From Streptococcus oralis subsp. dentisani (lineage in GTDB: Bacteria; Bacillota; Bacilli; Lactobacillales; Streptococcaceae), in assembly GCF_007475365.1 (NCBI RefSeq), contig NZ_CP034442.1, positions 310,001-374,000 of the forward strand: a DNA stretch of 64,000 nucleotides. Reading direction: 5' to 3'. The translations under genes were made by a program, and so were the position numbers. Below the pieces are notes generated by a model that saw nothing but the letters and a program-made list of their open reading frames with translations, searched no databases and was not told the origin of the DNA. Positions 1 through 8,481 of the stretch are shown here, one piece after another (position 1 is the stretch's first letter; every line of letters starts with the position of its first letter).

Positions 1-482
1 AAGCACGCGAAAATGATAAAGAAATTTTTGTCGAACTGACATCTGCTCTAAGCCGATTCAACAGGCAACACCATGATGAAAAATCAACATACGATGATTA
101 TTCGCAGGTTCTTGAAGCTATTAAAAGCCAGGCACTAAAAACATTTGAAAATAGAGATGATGGACGAACACACATTATTTTAGCTGAAAATCATCAAGAT
201 ATTGTAGGTTATGGCTTGGCAAGGGTATATGATGAAGACGCAACTGCGGATAATGGAACAGGTCAAATAGGACTGATTGATGAACTGTTTGTCAGCGCCT
301 CTGTTAGAGGGAAAGGAATTGGGTATATGTTGTTGGACGACTGTATGGAGTGGCTGAAGAAAACTAATATCCAGCGTGTTAAACTTCATGCTTACTCGTG
401 GAATGATAGTGCAAAGTGCATTTACGAGCGCAAGGGATTTAAAGCCTACGCTATTTCCTATGAAAAATGGCTAGAAGAATAG
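1..482 (+). CDS. GNAT family N-acetyltransferase, 5' end outside window
   Basis: The reading frame is already open at base 3 and runs to a TAA at 480-482, so the start lies upstream; about 159 codons are visible. The C-terminal half has the GNAT acetyl-CoA site: a beta strand with IDELFVSASVRGKGIGYMLL (Q/RxxGxG/A-type pyrophosphate loop RGKGIG), then NDSAKCIYERKGFK, the usual end of the fold. Such enzymes move an acetyl group from acetyl-CoA to an amine; the substrate cannot be read from the sequence. An internal ATG at 216 would leave out the first strands of the fold and is unlikely to be the start. It sits just upstream of parC with no obvious functional link. Confidence 0.85.
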   Translation, partial: ARENDKEIFVELTSALSRFNRQHHDEKSTYDDYSQVLEAIKSQALKTFENRDDGRTHIILAENHQDIVGYGLARVYDEDATADNGTGQIGLIDELFVSASVRGKGIGYMLLDDCMEWLKKTNIQRVKLHAYSWNDSAKCIYERKGFKAYAISYEKWLEE

Positions 483-570
483 ATAACAGTTAGTTATGAG
501 AAACTAAAATCCCTAGACTTTTCATCTTTTCTCTATTCAAAACATACTCTATATTCTTTGAAAGGAGTTG

Positions 571-650
571 AACATGCTCTAGATACTGTGTAAAAAAATA
601 AATTCTTTTGAGAGCTTGCTTCAAGAATTTATCTTTACACTTGGTATTTT
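571..650. repeat. Imperfect inverted repeat upstream of parC
   Basis: GTGTAAA-(AA)-ATAAATTCTT on the left is matched by AAGAATTTAT-C-TTTACAC on the right, separated by about 13 bases. ATAC/GTAT ends extend the symmetry. It could fold as a long AT-rich hairpin in the transcript entering parC, or be a small miniature-element relic. It does not match BOX or RUP repeats as I remember them. Confidence 0.5.
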
Positions 651-668
651 ACGGGCTCTGTATCATAT

Positions 669-3149
669 ATGAGTAACATTCAAAACATGTCCCTTGAGGA
701 CATCATGGGAGAGCGCTTTGGTCGCTACTCCAAGTACATTATTCAAGACCGGGCTTTGCCAGACATTCGTGATGGATTGAAGCCGGTTCAGCGTCGTATT
801 CTTTATTCGATGAATAAAGATGGCAATACCTTTGACAAGAGCTACCGTAAGTCGGCTAAGTCTGTCGGGAACATCATGGGGAATTTCCACCCCCACGGGG
901 ACAGTTCTATCTATGATGCCATGGTTCGTATGTCTCAGGATTGGAAAAACCGTGAGATTCTAGTTGAAATGCACGGTAATAACGGTTCTATGGACGGAGA
1001 TCCGCCTGCGGCAATGCGCTATACCGAGGCACGTTTGTCTGAGATTGCAGACTACCTTCTTCAGGATATCGAGAAAAAGACAGTTCCTTTTGCATGGAAC
1101 TTTGACGATACCGAGAAAGAGCCGACGGTTTTGCCAGCAGCTTTTCCCAATCTTTTAGTCAATGGTTCGACTGGTATTTCGGCTGGATATGCCACAGACA
1201 TTCCACCACATAATTTGGCTGAGGTTATCGATGCGACAGTCTACATGATTGACCATCCGACAGCCAAGGTAGATAAGTTGATGGAATTCTTGCCGGGACC
1301 AGACTTCCCGACTGGAGGAATTATCCAGGGCCGTGATGAAATCAAGAAGGCCTATGAAACTGGGAAAGGGCGCGTGGTCGTTCGTTCTAAGACGGAGATT
1401 GAAAAGCTAAAAGGTGGTAAGGAACAAATCGTTATCACCGAGATTCCTTATGAAATCAATAAGGCCAATCTGGTCAAGAAAATCGATGATGTCCGTGTCA
1501 ATAACAAGGTTGCTGGGATTGTCGAAGTTCGTGATGAGTCTGACCGTGATGGTCTTCGTATCGCTATCGAACTCAAGAAAGATGCTAATACAGAGCTGGT
1601 TCTCAACTATCTCTTCAAATACACCGACTTACAAATCAACTACAACTTTAACATGGTGGCGATTGACAATTTCACGCCTCGTCAGGTTGGAATTGTGCCA
1701 ATCTTGTCTAGCTATATCGCCCACCGTCGTGAAGTGATTTTAGCTCGTTCCCGCTTTGACAAGGAAAAGGCTGAAAAACGCCTACATATCGTTGAAGGTT
1801 TGATTCGCGTGATTTCGATTTTGGACGAAGTCATTGCCCTTATCCGTGCTTCTGAGAATAAGGCTGACGCTAAGGAAAATCTCAAGGTTAGCTATGATTT
1901 TACAGAAGAGCAGGCTGAAGCTATCGTTACCTTGCAGCTTTACCGTTTGACTAATACAGACGTCGTTGTCTTGCAGGAAGAAGAAGCAGAACTTCGTGAG
2001 AAGATTGCCATGCTTGCGGCTATTATCGGTGATGAACGTACTATGTACAATCTCATAAAGAAAGAACTTCGTGAGGTCAAGAAGAAATTTGCGACTCCAC
2101 GTTTGAGTAGTCTAGAAGACACTGCGAAAGTGATTGAGATTGATACAGCTAGTCTTATCGCTGAGGAAGATACCTATGTCAGCGTAACCAAGGCAGGCTA
2201 TATCAAGCGTACTAGCCCACGTTCCTTTGCGGCTTCAACGCTGGAAGAAATCGGCAAACGTGATGATGACCGTCTGATCTTTGTGCAAGCTACTAAGACA
2301 ACCCAACATCTCTTGATGTTCACGACTCTCGGAAATGTCATCTATCGACCAATCCATGAGTTAGCAGATATTCGCTGGAAGGATATCGGAGAGCATCTGA
2401 GCCAGACTATTACCAACTTTGAAACTAACGAAGAAATTCTTTATGCAGAAGTGGTAGATCAGTTTGAAGATGCGACCACCTACTTTGCAGCGACTCGTCT
2501 TGGTCAAATCAAACGCGTAGAACGCAAAGAATTCTCTCCATGGCGAACCTATAAGTCGAAGTCTGTCAAGTATGCCAAACTCAAAGATGAGACTGATCAA
2601 ATCGTAGCAGTAGCACCAATCAAACTGGATGATGTTCTCTTGATTAGTCAAAACGGTTATGCCCTTCGTTTCAATATCGAAGAGGTTCCCGTTGTCGGTG
2701 CCAAGGCTGCAGGTGTCAAGGCCATGAACCTGAAAGCAGATGATGTGCTTCAGGCTGCCTTTGTCTGTAACACTTCATCCTTCTACCTCTTGACCCAACG
2801 TGGTAGTTTAAAACGTGTTTCTATTGACGAAATTCCAGCAACCAGCCGTGCCAAACGAGGACTACAAGTCTTGCGTGAGTTAAAAAACAAACCGCATCGT
2901 GTCTTCTTAGCAGGAGCAGTTGCAGAACAAGGCTTAATCGGAGATCTCTTTAGTACAGAAGTAGAAGAAAACGACCAAACGTTACTTGTCCAATCTAACA
3001 AGGGGACAATCTATGAGAGTCGATTGCAAGATCTCAACTTGTCAGAACGTACTAGCAACGGAAGCTTTATATCAGACACCATTTCAGATGAAGAAGTTTT
3101 TGATGCTTACCTGAAAGAAGTCTATAAAGAAGGTAAAGACAATCCATAA
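669..3149 (+). CDS. parC: DNA topoisomerase IV subunit A (ParC)
   Basis: Type IIA topoisomerase subunit that cuts and reseals DNA; with ParE it decatenates daughter chromosomes. The 826-residue length fits streptococcal ParC. The catalytic tyrosine is Y118 in the AAMRYTEARLS motif, preceded by R117. The quinolone-resistance region reads [12 protein letters not shown] with S79, D83 and K137, the susceptible-type residues. C-terminal repeats (about 500-800) form the DNA-wrapping beta-pinwheel. The start at 669 gives the N-terminus MSNIQNMSLEDIMGERFGRY expected for the family, but it has no clear Shine-Dalgarno sequence. parE is not in view and is probably upstream of the acetyltransferase. A terminator follows at 3152. 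Confidence 0.98.
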   Translation: MSNIQNMSLEDIMGERFGRYSKYIIQDRALPDIRDGLKPVQRRILYSMNKDGNTFDKSYRKSAKSVGNIMGNFHPHGDSSIYDAMVRMSQDWKNREILVEMHGNNGSMDGDPPAAMRYTEARLSEIADYLLQDIEKKTVPFAWNFDDTEKEPTVLPAAFPNLLVNGSTGISAGYATDIPPHNLAEVIDATVYMIDHPTAKVDKLMEFLPGPDFPTGGIIQGRDEIKKAYETGKGRVVVRSKTEIEKLKGGKEQIVITEIPYEINKANLVKKIDDVRVNNKVAGIVEVRDESDRDGLRIAIELKKDANTELVLNYLFKYTDLQINYNFNMVAIDNFTPRQVGIVPILSSYIAHRREVILARSRFDKEKAEKRLHIVEGLIRVISILDEVIALIRASENKADAKENLKVSYDFTEEQAEAIVTLQLYRLTNTDVVVLQEEEAELREKIAMLAAIIGDERTMYNLIKKELREVKKKFATPRLSSLEDTAKVIEIDTASLIAEEDTYVSVTKAGYIKRTSPRSFAASTLEEIGKRDDDRLIFVQATKTTQHLLMFTTLGNVIYRPIHELADIRWKDIGEHLSQTITNFETNEEILYAEVVDQFEDATTYFAATRLGQIKRVERKEFSPWRTYKSKSVKYAKLKDETDQIVAVAPIKLDDVLLISQNGYALRFNIEEVPVVGAKAAGVKAMNLKADDVLQAAFVCNTSSFYLLTQRGSLKRVSIDEIPATSRAKRGLQVLRELKNKPHRVFLAGAVAEQGLIGDLFSTEVEENDQTLLVQSNKGTIYESRLQDLNLSERTSNGSFISDTISDEEVFDAYLKEVYKEGKDNP

Positions 3150-3151
3150 AA

Positions 3152-3180
3152 AGAATCAGTCCAGAGGGCTGATTTCTTTT
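3152..3180 (+). terminator. Rho-independent terminator after parC
   Basis: The stem gaATCAGTCC / GGCTGATttc closes on a short AGAG loop and is followed by a T-rich run. It sits directly after the parC stop codon and separates it from the ilvE promoter. Confidence 0.75.
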
Positions 3181-3189
3181 TGTTGAGAA

Positions 3190-3204
3190 AATTTTCAGAA
3201 AATT
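3190..3204 (+). promoter_or_regulatory. CodY box upstream of ilvE
   Basis: AATTTTCAGAAAATT matches the CodY consensus AATTTTCWGAAAATT at 15 of 15 positions. It lies just upstream of the ilvE -35 element (TTGAAA, 3216), the position expected for repression by CodY when branched-chain amino acids are plentiful. Confidence 0.85.
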
Positions 3205-3215
3205 ACAAATACTAC

Positions 3216-3243
3216 TTGAAATTTTACTAGAAAAGTGTAGAAT
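3216..3243 (+). promoter_or_regulatory. ilvE promoter
   Basis: TTGAAA (3216-3221), a 16-base spacer and TAGAAT (3238-3243), followed by the AAAGGAG ribosome site and the ilvE ATG at 3280. Confidence 0.65.
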
Positions 3244-3279
3244 AGAACACATAGTTTGAATAGTATAAAGGAGAAACAC

Positions 3280-4302
3280 ATGACAGTTGCAATTGATTGG
3301 GAAAATCTTGGCTTTTCTTATATGAAATTACCTTATCGCTATATCGCTCATTACAAAAATGGACAATGGGATCAAGGGGGATTAACAGAGGACTCGACTC
3401 TTCATATTTCTGAATCTTCTCCAAGTCTCCACTATGGTCAGCAAGCATTCGAGGGCTTGAAAGCCTATCGTACTAAGGACGGCAGTATCCAACTTTTTCG
3501 TCCAGATGAAAATGCCAAACGCCTACAACGTACCTGCGACCGTCTCTTGATGCCTCAAGTCCCAACGGAGATGTTTGTAGAAGCTTGTAAAGCGGTTGTT
3601 CGTGCCAATGAAGATTATGTACCACCATACGGAACGGGTGGAACCCTCTATCTCCGTCCGCTTTTGATTGGTGTTGGAGACATCATCGGGGTAAAACCTG
3701 CAGAGGAGTACATTTTCACCATCTTTGCTATGCCAGTTGGTAACTACTTCAAAGGCGGATTGGTTCCAACTAATTTCTTGATTCAAGATGAATTTGACCG
3801 TGCGGCGCCAAATGGTACAGGTGCGGCTAAGGTTGGAGGAAACTATGCTGCCAGTCTTCTACCAGGTAAAATGGCAAAATCACGTAATTTTTCAGATGTT
3901 ATCTACCTAGATCCAGCTACCCACACCAAGATTGAGGAAGTCGGATCAGCCAATTTCTTTGGAATTACAGCTGACAACGAATTTGTTACGCCTTTAAGCC
4001 CATCTATCTTACCATCTATTACCAAGTACTCATTGCTTTATCTGGCAGAACACCGCTTGGGCTTGACACCGATCGAAGGTGATGTTCCGATTGACAATTT
4101 GGATCGTTTTGTAGAGGCAGGTGCTTGTGGAACTGCAGCAGTTATCTCTCCAATTGGGGGCATCCAACATGGTGATGATTTCCATGTTTTCTATAGTGAA
4201 ACAGAAGTAGGTCCTGTTACACGGAAACTCTATGATGAATTGACTGGTATCCAATTCGGTGATGTTGAAGCACCGGAGGGATGGATTGTCAAAGTGGACT
4301 AA
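3280..4302 (+). CDS. ilvE: Branched-chain amino acid aminotransferase (IlvE)
   Basis: PLP enzyme that moves the amino group between glutamate and the 2-oxo acids of leucine, isoleucine and valine: the last step of their synthesis. 340 residues, fold type IV. The Schiff-base lysine is K184 in GTGAAKVGGNYAAS. The N-terminal HYGQQAFEGLKAYR block and the LYLRPLLIG block are typical of the family. I chose ATG 3280, 7 bases after AAGGAG; a TTG eight codons upstream has no ribosome site. The CodY box at 3190 ties it to the leu operon near 47.5 kb. A monocistronic unit closed by a terminator at 4329. Confidence 0.97.
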   Translation: MTVAIDWENLGFSYMKLPYRYIAHYKNGQWDQGGLTEDSTLHISESSPSLHYGQQAFEGLKAYRTKDGSIQLFRPDENAKRLQRTCDRLLMPQVPTEMFVEACKAVVRANEDYVPPYGTGGTLYLRPLLIGVGDIIGVKPAEEYIFTIFAMPVGNYFKGGLVPTNFLIQDEFDRAAPNGTGAAKVGGNYAASLLPGKMAKSRNFSDVIYLDPATHTKIEEVGSANFFGITADNEFVTPLSPSILPSITKYSLLYLAEHRLGLTPIEGDVPIDNLDRFVEAGACGTAAVISPIGGIQHGDDFHVFYSETEVGPVTRKLYDELTGIQFGDVEAPEGWIVKVD

Positions 4303-4328
4303 ACGACATAAAGTCATAAAGTAAAGAG

Positions 4329-4367
4329 AAACTCCATACAGTTGTAAGGGCTGAAATGGAGTTTTTT
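4329..4367 (+). terminator. Terminator after ilvE
   Basis: AAACTCCAT and ATGGAGTTT arms flank an 18-base loop and are followed by six T residues. Confidence 0.8.
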
Positions 4368-4368
4368 C

Positions 4369-4397
4369 TTGCTAGTTTGAGCATTTTCCTGTACAAT
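4369..4397 (+). promoter_or_regulatory. Promoter of the DUF2969 gene
   Basis: TTGCTA, a 17-base spacer and TACAAT (4392-4397), 24 bases before the ATG at 4422. An AGAGGT ribosome site lies between. Confidence 0.55.
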
Positions 4398-4421
4398 AGA
4401 AAAAGTGAAAAGAGGTAAAGT

Positions 4422-4652
4422 ATGAGCAAAAAAGATAAGAAAATTGAAATCCAATTAACAGATGCAAAAGTGATTGTTGGAAAAGACAGTTATGAAGGTT
4501 ACGTTTTGACGATTGGAAAAAAGGTCATTGGCGAAATTGCCGAATTAGATAACCAATTTGCCATCATAAAGAATGGAAATGTCGATAGTTTTTATAAAAA
4601 ACTTGAGAAAGCTGTGGAAATTTTGATTGAAAACTATAATTTAACAAAATAA
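4422..4652 (+). CDS. DUF2969 family small protein
   Basis: A 76-residue, lysine-rich soluble protein (MSKKDKKIEIQLTDAK at the N-terminus) with alternating strands and a C-terminal helix ending ENYNLTK. It resembles the uncharacterised streptococcal DUF2969 family from memory. It has its own promoter and an AGAGGT ribosome site. No catalytic motif, signal or membrane segment is visible. It is followed at once by the tRNA-Tyr promoter, so it is probably monocistronic. Function unknown. Confidence 0.8.
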   Translation: MSKKDKKIEIQLTDAKVIVGKDSYEGYVLTIGKKVIGEIAELDNQFAIIKNGNVDSFYKKLEKAVEILIENYNLTK

Positions 4653-4655
4653 TGC

Positions 4656-4684
4656 TTGTTTTTTTGAAAATTTCATGATATAAT
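4656..4684 (+). promoter_or_regulatory. tRNA-Tyr/tRNA-Gln promoter
   Basis: TTGTTT (4656-4661), 17 bases, TATAAT (4679-4684), about 17 bases before the mature 5' end of tRNA-Tyr. The -35 overlaps the end of the preceding gene's region. Confidence 0.65.
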
Positions 4685-4701
4685 AATTTTCGTTAAGCAT
4701 T

Positions 4702-4782
4702 GGAGAGATAGCGAAGAGGCTAAACGCGGCGGACTGTAAATCCGCTCCTTCGGGTTCGGGGGTTCGAATCCCTCTCTCTCCA
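4702..4782 (+). tRNA. tRNA-Tyr (GTA)
   Basis: Acceptor arm GGAGAGA pairs with TCTCTCC (4775-4781) and the discriminator is A4782. The anticodon GTA is at 4736-4738 in loop context CTGTAAA. A long class II variable arm is present (CTCCTTCGGGTTCGGG region) and the T loop is TTCGAAT. CCA is not fully encoded. Confidence 0.96.
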
Positions 4783-4791
4783 TCTCATCAT

Positions 4792-4863
4792 TGGGGTATA
4801 GCCAAGCGGTAAGGCAAGGGACTTTGACTCCCTCATGCGTTGGTTCGAATCCAGCTACCCCAG
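4792..4863 (+). tRNA. tRNA-Gln (TTG)
   Basis: Acceptor TGGGGTA pairs with TACCCCA (4856-4862). Anticodon stem AGGGA/TCCCT encloses CTTTGAC with anticodon TTG at 4824-4826. T loop TTCGAAT. Nine bases after tRNA-Tyr, so probably cotranscribed. Confidence 0.96.
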
Positions 4864-4947
4864 TTCTTAGGTAATAAATTCAAGATAAAAAGAAAAATAT
4901 CTTAGGGTATTTTATTTTTATATTGAAAGACGTGAATGATATGAACA

Positions 4948-5006
4948 TGTCCTTGCGGGTGCTTAGGAAAAAAATTATAAGTATGTCAAGTTTAGAAAAA
5001 ACTTGA
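4948..5006 (+). promoter_or_regulatory. Structured rpsA leader
   Basis: The leader before rpsA has a perfect 8-bp hairpin, TCAAGTTT (4986-4993) and AAACTTGA (4999-5006) with a 5-base loop, only 5 bases before the GGAGG ribosome site (5012). A second possible hairpin, TCCT...GC-GGGT-GC...AGGA, lies at 4950-4968. The placement suits translational feedback by S1, but this is inference. Confidence 0.45.
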
Positions 5007-5025
5007 TTGTTGGAGGATTTTTTAG

Positions 5026-6228
5026 ATGAACGAATTTGAAGATTTGCTAAATAGCGTTAGCCAAGTTGAGCCTGGTGATGTTGTTAGTGCTGAAGTATTG
5101 ACAGTTGATGCGACTCAAGCTAACGTTGCAATCTCTGGGACTGGTGTTGAAGGTGTCTTGACTCTTCGCGAATTGACAAACGATCGCGATGCAGATATCA
5201 ATGACTTTGTTAAAGTAGGAGAAGTATTGGATGTTCTTGTACTTCGTCAAGTAGTTGGTAAAGATACTGATACAGTTACATACCTTGTATCTAAAAAACG
5301 CCTTGAAGCTCGCAAAGCATGGGACAAACTTGTAGGACGCGAAGAAGAAGTTGTTACTGTTAAAGGAACACGTGCCGTTAAAGGTGGACTTTCAGTAGAA
5401 TTTGAAGGCGTACGTGGATTTATCCCAGCTTCAATGTTGGACACTCGTTTCGTACGTAACACTGAGCGTTTCGTAGGTCAAGAATTTGATGCTAAAATCA
5501 AAGAAGTTGACGCTAAAGAAAACCGCTTCATCCTTTCACGTCGTGAAGTTGTTGAAGCAGCTACTGCAGCAGCTCGTGCTGAGGTATTCGGTAAATTGGC
5601 TGTTGGTGATGTAGTAACTGGTAAAGTTGCTCGTATCACTAGCTTTGGTGCTTTCATCGACCTTGGTGGTGTTGACGGATTGGTTCACTTGACTGAATTG
5701 TCACACGAACGTAACGTATCACCTAAATCAGTTGTAACTGTTGGTGAAGAAATCGAAGTGAAGATCCTTGATCTTAACGAAGAAGAAGGACGCGTATCAC
5801 TTTCACTTAAAGCAACAACACCTGGACCATGGGATGGCGTTGAGCAAAAATTGGCTAAAGGTGATGTAGTAGAAGGAACAGTTAAACGTTTGACTGACTT
5901 CGGTGCATTTGTTGAAGTATTGCCAGGTATCGATGGACTTGTTCACGTTTCACAAATTTCACACAAACGTATCGAAAATCCAAAAGAAGCTCTTACTGTT
6001 GGTCAAGAAGTTACTGTTAAAGTACTTGATGTTAACGCTGACGCAGAACGTGTATCACTTTCTATCAAAGCTCTTGAAGAACGTCCAGCTCAAGAAGAAG
6101 GACAAAAAGAAGAAAAACGTGCTGCTCGTCCACGTCGTCCAAAACGTCAAGAAAAACGTGATTTCGAACTTCCAGAAACACAAACTGGATTCTCAATGGC
6201 TGATTTGTTCGGTGATATCGAACTTTAA
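5026..6228 (+). CDS. rpsA: 30S ribosomal protein S1 (RpsA)
   Basis: mRNA-binding ribosomal protein made of S1/OB folds. 400 residues with four S1 repeats at about 16-85, 103-172, 192-262 and 278-350; the last two carry the classic FGAF(I/V) motif followed by GxxGLVH. This four-domain form is usual in Firmicutes. The C-terminus is charged and arginine-rich (PARPRRPKRQEKRDF region) and ends SMADLFGDIEL. Codon use is strongly biased, as expected for a highly expressed gene. Start 5026 follows GGAGG at 5012-5016. Monocistronic, closed by a terminator at 6245. Confidence 0.95.
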   Translation: MNEFEDLLNSVSQVEPGDVVSAEVLTVDATQANVAISGTGVEGVLTLRELTNDRDADINDFVKVGEVLDVLVLRQVVGKDTDTVTYLVSKKRLEARKAWDKLVGREEEVVTVKGTRAVKGGLSVEFEGVRGFIPASMLDTRFVRNTERFVGQEFDAKIKEVDAKENRFILSRREVVEAATAAARAEVFGKLAVGDVVTGKVARITSFGAFIDLGGVDGLVHLTELSHERNVSPKSVVTVGEEIEVKILDLNEEEGRVSLSLKATTPGPWDGVEQKLAKGDVVEGTVKRLTDFGAFVEVLPGIDGLVHVSQISHKRIENPKEALTVGQEVTVKVLDVNADAERVSLSIKALEERPAQEEGQKEEKRAARPRRPKRQEKRDFELPETQTGFSMADLFGDIEL

Positions 6229-6244
6229 TCAAATTGATAATCAC

Positions 6245-6275
6245 AAAATCCTTTGTTTAAAACAAGGGATTTTTC
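6245..6275 (+). terminator. Terminator after rpsA
   Basis: AAATCCTTTGTTT pairs with AAACAAGGGATTT (one wobble) across a very short loop, followed by TTTTCTTTT. Confidence 0.8.
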
Positions 6276-6304
6276 TTTTGTCTCTTTCCCATTTTTGATA
6301 TAAT
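6276..6304 (+). promoter_or_regulatory. Promoter giving a probable leaderless transcript for the fRMsr gene
   Basis: TATAAT at 6299-6304 ends only 6 bases before the ATG at 6311, so transcription should begin at or next to the start codon. A weak -35 (TTTTGT) lies 17 bases upstream. No Shine-Dalgarno sequence exists. Confidence 0.55.
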
Positions 6305-6310
6305 AGTTCT

Positions 6311-6808
6311 ATGTTAGATTCAGAAAAACAATCACAATATCAATTGTTAAATGAGGAACTCTCTTATTTACTTGAAGGTGAAAGCAACGTTCTTGCCAAT
6401 CTTTCGAATGCTAGTGCCCTCCTAAAATCTCGCTTTCCGAATACTGTATTTGCAGGTTTTTATCTGTTTGATGGTAGTGAGTTGGTTTTAGGGCCTTTTC
6501 AGGGTGGCGTTTCTTGCATTCGCATTCCGCTTGGTAAAGGCGTGTGTGGAGAAGCTGCTGAGTTTCAAGAGACTGTTTTAGTTGGCGATGTGAGTACCTA
6601 TCCAAACTACATTTCTTGTGATAGTATGGCCAAGAGTGAAATCGTAGTTCCTATGCTCGAGAATGGTCGATTGCTGGGTGTTTTAGACCTGGATTCTTCA
6701 CTTATTGATGATTACAATGCTATTGATCGTGATTACTTGGAACAATTTGTCGCTATTTTGCTTGAGAAGACAGAATGGAACTTTACGATGTTTGAGGAGA
6801 AAGCCTAA
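6311..6808 (+). CDS. Free methionine-(R)-sulfoxide reductase, GAF domain
   Basis: Single GAF-domain protein of 165 residues. It has the three cysteines of the fRMsr family, C69, C79 and C103, with the same 10- and 24-residue spacing as Cys84/94/118 of the E. coli enzyme, in motifs [15 protein letters not shown] and [15 protein letters not shown]. These enzymes reduce free Met-R-sulfoxide using thioredoxin, protecting the cell from oxidation. This fits a peroxide-producing streptococcus. The stop overlaps the dnaX start by one base (TAATG), so the two are translationally coupled. The -10 element 6 bases before ATG suggests a leaderless mRNA. Confidence 0.9.
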   Translation: MLDSEKQSQYQLLNEELSYLLEGESNVLANLSNASALLKSRFPNTVFAGFYLFDGSELVLGPFQGGVSCIRIPLGKGVCGEAAEFQETVLVGDVSTYPNYISCDSMAKSEIVVPMLENGRLLGVLDLDSSLIDDYNAIDRDYLEQFVAILLEKTEWNFTMFEEKA

Positions 6809-8466
6809 TGTATCAAGCACTTTATCGAAAATATAGAAGCCAAACTTTTTCACAACTAGTAGGTCAAGAAGTTGTGGCTAAAACCCTAAAACAAGCGGTT
6901 GAGCAGGAAAAGATTAGTCATGCTTATCTTTTTTCAGGCCCTCGTGGAACTGGTAAAACCAGTGTAGCCAAGATTTTTGCCAAGGCAATGAACTGTCCGA
7001 ACCAAGTGGACGGGGAACCATGTAATAACTGTTATATCTGTCAGGCAGTGACAGAAGGTAGCCTAGAAGATGTTATCGAAATGGATGCGGCTTCGAATAA
7101 TGGTGTTGATGAAATTCGTGAAATTCGTGACAAATCGACCTATGCTCCTAGCTTGGCTCGTTATAAGGTCTACATTATCGACGAGGTTCATATGCTGTCT
7201 ACGGGAGCCTTTAATGCGCTTTTGAAGACGCTAGAAGAGCCAACTCAGAATGTTGTCTTTATTTTGGCAACCACTGAATTGCATAAGATTCCAGCAACTA
7301 TTTTATCCCGTGTTCAATGTTTTGAGTTTAAATCGATTCGAGCGCAAGATATTAAGGAGCATATCCAAGCTATTTTGTCAAAAGAGAATATCAGTTCTGA
7401 ACCAGAGGCTGTGGAGATCATTGCTAGACGGGCTGAAGGTGGGATGCGGGATGCCTTGTCTATTCTGGATCAAGCCTTGAGTTTGACGCAAGGGAATTCT
7501 TTAACGACAGCTATTTCTGAGGAGATTACAGGCACTATTAGTCTTTCGGCTCTAGATGACTATGTGGCCGCCTTGGCTCAACAGGATGTCCCAAAAGCGC
7601 TCGATTCTTTGAATCTTTTGTTTGAAAATGGCAAGAGCATGACTCGTTTTGTGACGGATCTCTTGCAGTATTTGCGGGATCTATTAGTTGTTCAGACAGG
7701 TGGAGAAAATACTCATCATAGTCCAGTTTTTATGGACAATCTAGCTCTTTCTCAGGAAAGTCTCTTTGAAATGATTCGTCTAGCGACAGTTAGTTTAGCA
7801 GATATGAAGGCCAGTTTGCAACCTAAGATTTACGCTGAAATGATGACCATTCGTTTAGCAGAAATTAAGCCTGAATCTGCGGTTTCGGGAGCTGTTGAAA
7901 GTGAAATTTCTGCATTGAGACAGGAAGTCGCCCGTCTCAAACAAGAGCTTGCTATTGTAGGCACAGCTCCTAAACAAGTTGCGCCAGTCCCTAGTCGTCC
8001 AGCCACTTCCAAGACTGTCTATCGAGTGGATCGCAACAAAGTTCAGTCTATTCTGCAAGAAGCTGTTGAAAATCCTGATTTGGCACGACAAAACTTGATT
8101 CGCCTTCAGAATGCGTGGGGAGAAGTGATTGAAAGTTTAGCTGGACCAGATAAGGCTCTTCTCGTAGGTTCTCAACCAGTTGCGGCCAATGAACACCATG
8201 CTATTTTAGCCTTTGAGTCTAATTTCAATGCTGGTCAAACCATGAAAAGGGACAATCTCAATACCATGTTCGGCAATATTCTCAGCCAGGCAGCTGGATT
8301 TTCACCTGAGATTCTGGCTATTTCCCTAGAGGAATGGAAAGAGGTTCGAGCAGCATTTTCAGCTAAAAACAAGTCTTCTCAAACCAATCAAGAGGTGGAA
8401 GAAGAGAGCCTAATTCCAGAAGGATTTGAATTTCTGGCTGATAAAGTCATGGTTGAAGAAGACTAA
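6808..8466 (+). CDS. dnaX: DNA polymerase III subunits gamma/tau (DnaX)
   Basis: Clamp-loader ATPase that loads the beta clamp and holds the replicative polymerase. 552 residues. Walker A GPRGTGKT is at 44-51, the zinc module cysteines are C63, C72, C75 and C78, Walker B/DEVH is in VYIIDEVHMLS, and the sensor region LATTELHKIPATILSRVQ follows. The C-terminal ~200 residues are the less conserved tau-type extension with polymerase contacts. No convincing frameshift site for a separate gamma product was noticed. It overlaps the upstream fRMsr stop by one base. Confidence 0.97.
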   Translation: MYQALYRKYRSQTFSQLVGQEVVAKTLKQAVEQEKISHAYLFSGPRGTGKTSVAKIFAKAMNCPNQVDGEPCNNCYICQAVTEGSLEDVIEMDAASNNGVDEIREIRDKSTYAPSLARYKVYIIDEVHMLSTGAFNALLKTLEEPTQNVVFILATTELHKIPATILSRVQCFEFKSIRAQDIKEHIQAILSKENISSEPEAVEIIARRAEGGMRDALSILDQALSLTQGNSLTTAISEEITGTISLSALDDYVAALAQQDVPKALDSLNLLFENGKSMTRFVTDLLQYLRDLLVVQTGGENTHHSPVFMDNLALSQESLFEMIRLATVSLADMKASLQPKIYAEMMTIRLAEIKPESAVSGAVESEISALRQEVARLKQELAIVGTAPKQVAPVPSRPATSKTVYRVDRNKVQSILQEAVENPDLARQNLIRLQNAWGEVIESLAGPDKALLVGSQPVAANEHHAILAFESNFNAGQTMKRDNLNTMFGNILSQAAGFSPEILAISLEEWKEVRAAFSAKNKSSQTNQEVEEESLIPEGFEFLADKVMVEED

Positions 8467-8481
8467 AAATGGATTTCATGA

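Noticed and set aside
5903-6298. 131-codon lysine-rich ORF overlapping rpsA
   Set aside because: It is a shadow of the biased rpsA codons in another frame, with no ribosome site.
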